From Candidatus Electrothrix marina (lineage in GTDB: Bacteria; Desulfobacterota; Desulfobulbia; Desulfobulbales; Desulfobulbaceae), in contig MTKS01000032.1 in the NCBI GenBank assembly GCA_004028495.1, positions 1 through 10,673 of the forward strand: a DNA stretch of 10,673 nt. The letters run 5' to 3'. The stretch's first letter is position 1. Each line of letters begins with the position of its first letter. The notes beneath the pieces are model-generated. The model was not told where the DNA came from, did no database searches, and saw nothing but the letters and a program-made list of their open reading frames with translations. This document shows positions 1 to 5,549 of the stretch, in pieces. The position numbers and the translations under genes are program-made.

Positions 1-129
1 CACTCGGGCCAAAGGAACAGGACTGGGCTGACCATTGTAAAGAAAATGCTCACGTCGATGAACTGTACCGTGAGTATTGAAGGAAAAACAGGCAAGGGGA
101 CCAGCATCATTATCACCTTGCCGACCTGA
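1..129 (+). CDS. Histidine kinase, C-terminal end only (partial at 5' edge)
   Basis: Frame 1 is open from the window edge to a TGA at 127-129 and gives 42 residues. The stretch TGLTIVKKML followed by a GKGTSIIITLP ending matches the last part of a GHKL (HATPase_c) ATP-binding domain: the G2 box leading into the last helix, then the final G-x-G-T strand that closes kinase catalytic domains. Everything upstream (sensor, H-box, N-box) lies outside the window, so the signal sensed and the full architecture cannot be told. The G2 region looks degenerate: the usual G-x-G-L-G-L run reads R-N-R-T-G-L. The protein ends right after the ATPase fold, so there is no C-terminal receiver domain. The family call is fairly sure despite the short length. 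Confidence 0.8.
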   Translation, partial: HSGQRNRTGLTIVKKMLTSMNCTVSIEGKTGKGTSIIITLPT

Positions 130-135
130 GAGAGC

Positions 136-157
136 ATCCTTCCGGGGACGGAAGGAT
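136..157 (+). terminator. Perfect 8-bp hairpin just after the kinase stop; possible terminator
   Basis: ATCCTTCC (136-143) and GGAAGGAT (150-157) are perfect inverted repeats around a six-base GGGGAC loop, seven bases after the upstream stop codon. The position fits a transcript 3' end. However, the bases that follow are A-rich (AAAATAAA) and the nearest T run (176-182) is about 18 bases away, so it is not a canonical intrinsic terminator. It could instead be a 3'-end-protecting or attenuating hairpin. Confidence 0.4.
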
Positions 158-230
158 AAAAATAAACCCGGACAGTTTTTTTATTGGGAAAAGGGCAGGG
201 TTTCTTTTATGCTTTCGCGATCTGGGCAGA

Positions 231-320
231 GGCAGGGTCAGGCTCCCGTGCCTGACCTGAACCGTCAGTCTCCGGGCAAACACAGGGGTTCGCCCCTGCG
301 GTACCCGGTATAAATAATAC
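231..320 (+). repeat. Dispersed palindromic repeat, copy 1 (diverged)
   Basis: This copy holds two hairpins in series. The first pairs GTCAGGC (237-243) with GCCTGAC (250-256). The second pairs GGGCAAAC with GTTCGCCC (about 274-295, one mismatch). They are followed by CGGTACCCG and an AT-rich end reading TATAAATAATAC (309-320). The right half aligns over about 48 bases with the right half of the copy at 9845-9925: both carry GGGC[AG]AACACA, GTT[CT]GCCCCT[GA]CGG[TC]ACCCG and a terminal AATAATAC. The left halves share only the hairpin layout. The layout resembles REP- or MITE-like elements with GTAGGGGC/GCCCCTAC-type ends that recur in many bacterial genomes (from memory). The copy lies 31 bases upstream of the gene at 352. 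Confidence 0.7.
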
Positions 321-351
321 GAAGAGATTAAAATTCAACCTGATTTAAGCC

Positions 352-1032
352 ATGTCTTTTGAAGCCAGCTCAACCGGTTATGAACGTCTTCATACTATTG
401 TGATTTCACTCGGGATGGAAATCTCCGATTCCATTCTTTCCGCTTTGCGTGATGAAGTTGAAGCCTGTCGCCGGGAACAGAAGGAACAGCTTGCGCTGGT
501 CGGTCCGGTACTTCTGGGCATTGATGCGGTGGTCAGGCATATTGACGAGATCCGTGTACTCACAGATGCTCGTGCATTCAGCCTTCTCAATGAGCTTGTT
601 CAGGTTTATCGGCAGATTACTGTGGAGCAATTTACTGTAGAGCAACAACGGCAACAGAAAGCCTGGTCTGTTGCATCGGAAATTTTGGAAAAGGTGTTTG
701 TCTGGCAGCATAGCTGTATCCGGGAAAGCCTGAAAAAGGTGCCGGACGCAGGGGCGGTTTCTCCGGTAAAAGGCGAATCTCCGGTTTTTGACGTGAAAGG
801 CCTGCTTGGTGCAGTGCGGCAGGAAATCGCAGCAACCGGTATGCTGGCTATCCGGGAATCAGCCGCATTACTGGAACTTGTTCATGTGCAGAAAGAAAAA
901 ACAGCTCTTGCTTCTGCCGACTCCGCAGGTGCCGACGAGTTCAGTTCCGTGGTCAGGAAAAATATTTTTTCACTGGAGCAGACCCTTCATCAGGAGATGG
1001 GCCGATTGCGCCATGACTTTGTCCGGGACTGA
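352..1032 (+). CDS. Hypothetical helical protein, 226 aa, no recognised domain
   Basis: I do not recognise this protein. It is predicted to be soluble and almost wholly helical, rich in Glu, Gln, Val and Leu. It has no signal peptide or membrane segment and only two cysteines (near residues 39 and 123). A helical block of about 130 residues (roughly 20-150) is followed by a Pro/Gly/Ser linker (about 131-147) and a second helical block (about 148-226). The composition suggests a coiled-coil or four-helix-bundle partner protein, but no catalytic motif is visible. The start is fixed by an in-frame TAA at 346-348 just ahead of the ATG. No clear Shine-Dalgarno sequence precedes it, so the next in-frame ATG (residue 22) is possible. 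It follows the partial histidine kinase by 222 bases and is separated from rlmKL by a T-rich gap, so it may be a single-gene unit. It reads as a real gene because the frame is long and the composition is protein-like. Confidence 0.65.
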   Translation: MSFEASSTGYERLHTIVISLGMEISDSILSALRDEVEACRREQKEQLALVGPVLLGIDAVVRHIDEIRVLTDARAFSLLNELVQVYRQITVEQFTVEQQRQQKAWSVASEILEKVFVWQHSCIRESLKKVPDAGAVSPVKGESPVFDVKGLLGAVRQEIAATGMLAIRESAALLELVHVQKEKTALASADSAGADEFSSVVRKNIFSLEQTLHQEMGRLRHDFVRD

Positions 1033-1186
1033 TTTTTCCTCTTCCTCTTCGTGTGTTTTTTTAGAATTATTTCAGATTATTTCGTTTCTTTCAGAAGAGT
1101 TTTTTTTATATAAAACATCCGGTGCCCGACTTTGTGTAACTTTTTGTTATTTGTAACGGCGGCCGGTTTATTCTCTACAAGGTTTT

Positions 1187-1199
1187 TATACTCATTTTA
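1187..1199 (+). promoter_or_regulatory. Possible extended -10 placing the rlmKL transcript start at its ATG (leaderless)
   Basis: The T-rich gap 1033-1198 holds no gene. Near its end TATACT (1187-1192) matches five of six bases of a sigma-70 -10 box. Its last base is seven positions before the A of the rlmKL ATG, so transcription would start at or next to the start codon. The sequence 17-18 bases upstream (around 1163-1169) is a poor -35. The only SD-like bases (AAGG, 1179-1182) are 16 bases from the ATG, too far for normal use. The proposal rests on these short matches only. Confidence 0.3.
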
Positions 1200-3457
1200 T
1201 GCATGCTCATGGAATCACCGATCGCTCAGTTCGATCAAAAAGAAGACGAAACACAAAAGAGCCGTACTGCTTTGTTGCCACCTGCGCCGCAGGACTTGAA
1301 AATTTAGTCCAGGAAGAGATCTCTTCATTGGGCGGCATTGAGCCGGTAACCGCACCGGGTGCGGTCACATGGCAGGCAAACTCCTTAAAAACCGCCTATC
1401 TTGCCTGCCTCTGGTCAAGGTTCAGTTCGCGCATTCTGCTGCGCTTGACCCGGTTCGAAGCACCGACACCGGACGAACTCTATGAAGAGGCCGGCAAGAT
1501 TGATTGGGGCAGGCATTTTAACGGCGATACCAGTTTTGCTGTCTCTACTACTCTGGTCAACTCTGCGCCTGATCTGAATCACAGTCATTACGCATCGCTG
1601 AGAATCAAAGACGCTATTGTAGATCAATTTCGCAGGCGGACAGGAGAACGACCGGATGTGGATGTTCGTACACCCGGTATTCGGCTCAATCTCCATGTGG
1701 AAGAAACAACAGCAACACTGTCTCTGGATTTATCCGGGGAGAGTCTCCATCGACGGGGATACCGGACCGGAGCCGGTGAAGCGCCTCTGAAAGAAACGCT
1801 GGCGGCCGCCATTGCGTATCTTTCCGGGGTTCGGGTCGGCATGTCCCCTGATACCTGTCTGTTGGATCCCATGTGCGGTTCTGCCACCCTGCTTATCGAG
1901 GCAGCTCTGATTGTCGGAGATTCGGCTCCCGGCTTGTTGCGGGATACTTTCGGTTTTCAGCACTGGTTGGGGCATAATGAAAAAATGTGGGAAGCCTTGG
2001 TTGAAGCGGCGGTGCAGCGGGAAGATCAACATGCCGACACTCCCTGGCCGATGATTATCGGCTATGACGCTGATCCGCATGTTGTGGCTGTTGCCCGTAA
2101 AAACATAACCAATGCCGGGCTGGGAGACCGTATTACGATCAAACAGCGGCAGCTTGCCCGCTTACATCCCCCGACTGCTGAGGGCGTACTGCTGACCAAC
2201 CCTCCTTACGGCGAGCGCCTGTCCGAGAAAGAGGCGGTTAAATACCTGTACCGTGCTTTGGGACGCCTTTATCGCCGGCATTTTTCCGGTTGGCAGCTGG
2301 GCTTTTTTACGGCTAATCCTGATTTTGCCGATATGCTTGGAGTGAGCTGGCAGGAACGTCATCGGTTGTATAACGGCCCTCTGAAATGTCGTTTACTGAC
2401 AGCAGCTTCTCCGGGCGTTTCTGAGGAACCTGATGAGGGAATTCGGCTGTCTCTTCAGGAGACTCCTCAGGCAAACGATCAAAAAAGCGATCCCGCCTTG
2501 CCCGCCGAAGACTTTGCTAACCGACTGCGCAAAAATTGCCAACGTCTTTTTCCCTGGGCCGAAGAACATGATATCACCTGCTTCCGTATCTATGACGCTG
2601 ATATCCCGGAGTATAATATAGCGATTGATGTGTATGAACAGTGGGTCCATGTTCAGGAATACGAGCCGCCCGCAACAGTCTCTTCGGAAAAAGCGGAAGA
2701 ACGATTCAACCAAGCCTTACAGGTGATTCGTCAGTTGCTTGATGTGCCGCATTCCCAACTTTTTGTGAAGAAAAGGCGGAAGCAGCGGGGAAACGAGCAG
2801 TATCAGAAGCGTCCTGAAACAACAGGTAAGGTGGGGAAGCTGCACGAGGTGCGTGAAGGAGGTTGTCGCTTTCTGGTGAATTTTACCGATTACCTGGATA
2901 CCGGCTTGTTTCTTGATCACCGTAAGACCAGAGCCCTGCTGGCCGAGCTTGCTGACGGCAGAACCTTTCTCAATCTGTTTGCCTATACCGGTTCGGCAAC
3001 GGTCTATGCGGCCAAGGGCGGTGCTGTTTCCACCCGGACCGTGGATCTCTCGGAAAAGTATCTTGTTCGGGCCCAGGCCAATCTTTGCCTGAACGGTTTC
3101 GGCGGGGCCTTGCATCAATTCAGCGAGGCAGACTGCCTGCAATGGCTCAGATCCTGCCGGGATCAATACGGGGTGATTTTTGTTGATCCGCCGACCTTTT
3201 CCAATTCCCGACATAAGAACATTGTTTTTGATGTTCAGAAGGATCATCCGGAACTGCTGCGGCTTGCCATGAATCTTTTGACCTGGGACGGTGTGCTTGT
3301 TTTCTCCACAAATTATAGAAAATTTGAGTTAGATACCGAGCTGGAAGAAGAATTTGTCGTTAGAGAGATAACAGACCAGACCTTGCCGGAAGATTTTCAA
3401 GGAAAAGGCAATATTCATCGTTGCTGGCGGTTCAGACACCATAGCGAGGAGGAGTAA
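1199..3457 (+). CDS. rlmL: Bifunctional 23S rRNA guanine methyltransferase RlmKL
   Basis: This is a fusion of two SAM-dependent methyltransferases that modify 23S rRNA during 50S assembly. In E. coli the N-terminal half (RlmL) makes m2G2445 and the C-terminal half (RlmK) makes m7G2069. Residues about 23-175 hold the N-terminal and THUMP region (ATCAAGLENLVQEEI at about 27-41). The first methyltransferase has SAM motif LLDPMCGSATLLIEAA (about 221-236) and catalytic NPPYGERL (334-341). The second has LFLDHRKTR (570-578), SAM motif FLNLFAYTGSA (590-600) and DPPTFSNS (663-670). At 752 residues it is about 50 longer than the E. coli protein (702), partly from a basic N-terminal extension of about 22 residues and partly from a linker at about 400-440. 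No alternative start exists between the upstream in-frame TAA (1154-1156) and this ATG, although no SD is present. The stop overlaps the next gene's ATG by one base, suggesting translational coupling. Confidence 0.95.
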   Translation: MHAHGITDRSVRSKRRRNTKEPYCFVATCAAGLENLVQEEISSLGGIEPVTAPGAVTWQANSLKTAYLACLWSRFSSRILLRLTRFEAPTPDELYEEAGKIDWGRHFNGDTSFAVSTTLVNSAPDLNHSHYASLRIKDAIVDQFRRRTGERPDVDVRTPGIRLNLHVEETTATLSLDLSGESLHRRGYRTGAGEAPLKETLAAAIAYLSGVRVGMSPDTCLLDPMCGSATLLIEAALIVGDSAPGLLRDTFGFQHWLGHNEKMWEALVEAAVQREDQHADTPWPMIIGYDADPHVVAVARKNITNAGLGDRITIKQRQLARLHPPTAEGVLLTNPPYGERLSEKEAVKYLYRALGRLYRRHFSGWQLGFFTANPDFADMLGVSWQERHRLYNGPLKCRLLTAASPGVSEEPDEGIRLSLQETPQANDQKSDPALPAEDFANRLRKNCQRLFPWAEEHDITCFRIYDADIPEYNIAIDVYEQWVHVQEYEPPATVSSEKAEERFNQALQVIRQLLDVPHSQLFVKKRRKQRGNEQYQKRPETTGKVGKLHEVREGGCRFLVNFTDYLDTGLFLDHRKTRALLAELADGRTFLNLFAYTGSATVYAAKGGAVSTRTVDLSEKYLVRAQANLCLNGFGGALHQFSEADCLQWLRSCRDQYGVIFVDPPTFSNSRHKNIVFDVQKDHPELLRLAMNLLTWDGVLVFSTNYRKFELDTELEEEFVVREITDQTLPEDFQGKGNIHRCWRFRHHSEEE
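3447..3452 (+). promoter_or_regulatory. Strong ribosome binding site AGGAGG for the Nudix gene
   Basis: A GAGGAGGAG run (3446-3454) lies inside the last codons of rlmKL, four bases before the overlapping ATG at 3457. It fixes that start and lets the Nudix gene be translated efficiently in its own right despite the one-base overlap. Confidence 0.75.
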
Positions 3458-3993
3458 TGTATACTCCGGGGGAGGAAATCGTCCGGATTGTGGATGAACA
3501 CAACAGGGAGCTGGGCGAGCTTCCCCGTCGTTTGATGCGTGAGCAACGTCTTGTTCATCGGGCCAGTTATATTCTGGTCTTTAATGCCGCCGGAGAACTC
3601 TTTATCCAGAAGCGTACCACGACTAAGGATGTCTACCCCGGCTGTTGGGATGTCGCAGCGGGCGGAGTTGTCCAGGCCGGGGAAACCTACGAACAATCAG
3701 CGGAACGGGAGTTGGCCGAGGAGTTGGGGGTGGGGCCGGTCAAACTGAATTTTCTCTTTGATCAGTATTATGAGGATCAGGAGAATCGCGTTTGGGGCCG
3801 CATCTTCACCTGCGTTCATGAGGGGCCGTTTACCCTGCAAGCGGAAGAAGTGGAGTACGGCCGCTTTATGCTGCCCAATACCGCTCTTGATCTCAGCAGA
3901 TCCGAATCCTTTACGCCGGATGGTATCTTGGTATTGGAGAAACTTCTGGCCCGGAAGGAAGAAAATTCCGGGATAACGGAGCAGGTTTGCTGA
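3457..3993 (+). CDS. yfcD: Nudix hydrolase, YfcD type
   Basis: Nudix hydrolases cleave nucleoside diphosphates linked to another group, using a metal-binding helix. The Nudix box G-x5-E-x7-R-E-U-x-E-E-x-G-U is complete, running from Gly70 through Glu76, Arg84-Glu85, Glu88-Glu89 and Gly91 to Val92. The rest follows the E. coli YfcD pattern, a family related to type 1 isopentenyl-diphosphate isomerase in fold: an IVDEHNRELG start, RLVHRASYILVFN, QKRTTTKDVYPGCWD ahead of the box, then FDQYYEDQENRVWGRIF and a C-terminal FTPDGI. Length (178) matches the usual 180 or so. The real substrate is unknown for the family as far as I recall, so housekeeping or clean-up hydrolysis is an inference. It is coupled to rlmKL by an overlapping TAATG. 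No signal peptide is seen, so it is cytoplasmic. Confidence 0.9.
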   Translation: MYTPGEEIVRIVDEHNRELGELPRRLMREQRLVHRASYILVFNAAGELFIQKRTTTKDVYPGCWDVAAGGVVQAGETYEQSAERELAEELGVGPVKLNFLFDQYYEDQENRVWGRIFTCVHEGPFTLQAEEVEYGRFMLPNTALDLSRSESFTPDGILVLEKLLARKEENSGITEQVC

Positions 3994-4004
3994 GCCTTTT
4001 TTTT
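3980..4004 (+). terminator. Possible intrinsic terminator after the Nudix gene
   Basis: A run of eight T (3997-4004) starts three bases after the stop codon. The preceding bases can form only a weak stem: GGTTT (3984-3988) pairs with GAGCC (3992-3996) around GCT, with two G-U pairs. AGCA/TGCT pairing just upstream is an alternative. The T run is convincing and the stem is poor. A break in transcription here would separate the rlmKL unit from the signalling genes. Confidence 0.35.
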
Positions 4005-4042
4005 GCTGATATTTTTGTGGAGTTCCGGTGGAGTCCTTTGGA

Positions 4043-4070
4043 CATCGGGCTAAGGGCATCGGGTTGAGAA
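4043..4070 (+). repeat. Imperfect 14-bp tandem repeat upstream of the haem-sensor gene
   Basis: CATCGGG occurs at 4043-4049 and again at 4057-4063. The 14-base units match at about 10 of 14 positions. The pair is preceded by a small hairpin GTCC-TTT-GGAC (4033-4043). It lies 50-75 bases before the first gene of the signalling block, so it could be a direct-repeat binding site for a regulator. It could equally be chance or a decayed repeat. Confidence 0.3.
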
Positions 4071-4108
4071 TATTTGCATGAAGAAAGAAGGACGAACGGA
4101 AAAACAAC

Positions 4109-4114
4109 GAGGTG
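4109..4114 (+). promoter_or_regulatory. Ribosome binding site GAGGTG for the haem-sensor gene
   Basis: GAGGTG (extending to GAGGTGAT) is a near-perfect anti-SD match and sits four bases before the ATG at 4119. It favours that start over the in-frame ATG at 4131, which would be 16 bases away. Confidence 0.65.
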
Positions 4115-4118
4115 ATAC

Positions 4119-5024
4119 ATGGGAAGAAAGATGAGCATTCCGCTGAAGTTCCTTGCTGTTTTTACTCTGACGATGCTGCTGACTGCCGGAGCCTTTGTGA
4201 CCACTTTGTCCTCTTTAAGAACCTACACGGCCCGACATGAGGCCGGTGCCGTGGCGGATCAGGTTATTGCCTTCCGCGCTTGGGTCGCCCAAACCGGTAT
4301 GGTGTGGGTCCGAAAATTGATTCCCGGTTATCACGATTTCCTTGCCCGGGAAAATGCCGCTGACGGGGGAGCTTTTTACGGGAAAAATCCAGCCCTGGCT
4401 ACAAGAGAGCTGGCAATGATCGCCAATAAAGAGGCGACCCGGGCTGTCTTTCGGGTAACCAGTGATGATTATCGCCAGGAGGACAATATTCCTGATGAGT
4501 TCGAGGTCTCAGCCATCAAGGCCTTCAAAGATGACAAGCTGCTTGATTTTTTTGAGCGGTACGAGGGCGGGACATACCGATATGCCCGCCCTATTCTGGT
4601 GCAGCAGGAATGCCTGAAATGCCACGGTGATCCCGAGGATGCGCCTCCGGCTGTTATAGCCAAATACGGTTCGGAAAAGGCCTTCGGCTATAAGGTCGGT
4701 CAGGTGCGCGGTGTTGTCAGTGTCAGTCTGCCCGCTGTCGGGATCCGTGAAGTTATCAGGTCGTTAGTCAATCCCTGGACCGTATCTCTTATCTTTATTA
4801 TTCTTGCCGTTAATCTCCTCTTTATTTATTCTGTGGTGATTCGTTTGGTCCGGTTGACCAGAAGTGCTGAAGCGATTGCAGCAGGGAAGCTTGAAACTGA
4901 ATTGATCTACAGCAATCCGTCCGAATCCAATGATGAATTGGATCATCTCTATCATGCAACGAATCTGTTGAAGCGGAGTTTGATTATTTTGTTCAAAAGG
5001 CTTGATCAGCAGGGGAGAGATTAA
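4119..5024 (+). CDS. Membrane-anchored c-type haem sensor protein (Tll0287-like / DUF3365) with HAMP-like tail
   Basis: This is a sensor-like membrane protein of 301 residues. TM1 is at about 9-31 and TM2 at about 218-242, with a periplasmic domain between. That domain has the Tll0287-like (DUF3365) pattern: a helical N-terminal part, the conserved NxATRELAMIANKEATRAVFRV-type region (about 91-113), YARPILVQQECLKCHGD with a CXXCH haem c site at Cys165, Cys168 and His169, then GYKVGQVRGVVSVSLP (about 190-205). After TM2 comes a HAMP-like linker (about 241-290: RLTRSAEAIAAGKLETEL, then DELDHLY). The chain stops there, with no kinase, GGDEF or methyl-accepting domain. Family members are thought to sense redox state or a small ligand through one haem, and export plus haem attachment by a cytochrome c maturation system is expected. 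The membrane gene at 5034 follows nine bases after the stop. The lone HAMP end suggests that it signals by contacting another membrane partner, such as the kinase at 5550. Confidence 0.85.
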   Translation: MGRKMSIPLKFLAVFTLTMLLTAGAFVTTLSSLRTYTARHEAGAVADQVIAFRAWVAQTGMVWVRKLIPGYHDFLARENAADGGAFYGKNPALATRELAMIANKEATRAVFRVTSDDYRQEDNIPDEFEVSAIKAFKDDKLLDFFERYEGGTYRYARPILVQQECLKCHGDPEDAPPAVIAKYGSEKAFGYKVGQVRGVVSVSLPAVGIREVIRSLVNPWTVSLIFIILAVNLLFIYSVVIRLVRLTRSAEAIAAGKLETELIYSNPSESNDELDHLYHATNLLKRSLIILFKRLDQQGRD

Positions 5025-5033
5025 GTAGGCGTC

Positions 5034-5474
5034 ATGCGTATCCCTGTTACAGACAGTCAAAAAAGGCTGGTGTTCATCTGGTTCGCCGGTTCAGGTTTTC
5101 TTTTTGCCCTGCTCCTGCTGCAAACTTTTTTTGGACAATACGGCAGTGAAGCAAGAGAGGCCTGGGGTCTGATGCTGCCGACCTTTGTGCCGACGCTGTT
5201 TTTGATTATCGGAATTCTGATTGCCGATGCGACCGGCTCGGCAGATCTCGATGAAACAGTCACTGTTGATCGCTTTTTCTTCCGTCTTTCTGAATTTCTC
5301 TCCATTGCTTATTTGGCAACAATTATCCTGATCATTCTTCTCAGCCCGTTCTCAAAGTTTTCCCAGCCGGAATTGATCAAATTATCTAATCTCTGGCTGG
5401 CACCCTTTCAAGGTTTGGTCACAGCTGCTCTCGGGGCATTTTTTGTTTCTAAGAATAAGACAACGGATTTTTGA
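5034..5474 (+). CDS. Small four-helix membrane protein of unknown function
   Basis: I do not recognise a named family. The 146 residues contain four clear hydrophobic segments, at about 11-33, 44-65, 83-105 and 118-139. They are separated by short loops, and an acidic loop at about 66-79 (SADLDETVTVDR) lies between TM2 and TM3. Polar or Pro residues inside the segments include Pro49 and Pro53 in TM2 and Pro124 in TM4. There is no CXXC, no haem-binding motif and no signal peptide. It sits between the haem sensor (nine bases upstream) and the histidine kinase (75 bases downstream), which suggests co-transcription and a role as a membrane partner of one of them. The SD is weak (TAGGCG, 5027-5032). 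The spacing, length and consistent hydrophobic pattern make a real gene very likely. Confidence 0.75.
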   Translation: MRIPVTDSQKRLVFIWFAGSGFLFALLLLQTFFGQYGSEAREAWGLMLPTFVPTLFLIIGILIADATGSADLDETVTVDRFFFRLSEFLSIAYLATIILIILLSPFSKFSQPELIKLSNLWLAPFQGLVTAALGAFFVSKNKTTDF

Positions 5475-5549
5475 CGTTTCTGTCTCTGAAGGGATTCAGG
5501 CTGTCCCGACGGGCATCATCAACATCCTCTTCAACCCAAGATATCCGGT

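Noticed and set aside
77..313. 78-codon forward frame across the kinase end and the first repeat
   Set aside because: It overlaps the end of a recognised kinase in another frame and then reads through a hairpin and repeat. The product is Arg/Pro-rich and low-complexity.
1033..1186. T-rich gap with several T runs, checked for an intrinsic terminator or small RNA
   Set aside because: No stem longer than four base pairs precedes any of the T runs, and no RNA family structure is recognisable.
2717..3247. 176-codon reverse frame inside rlmKL
   Set aside because: It is antisense to the conserved RlmK methyltransferase domain.
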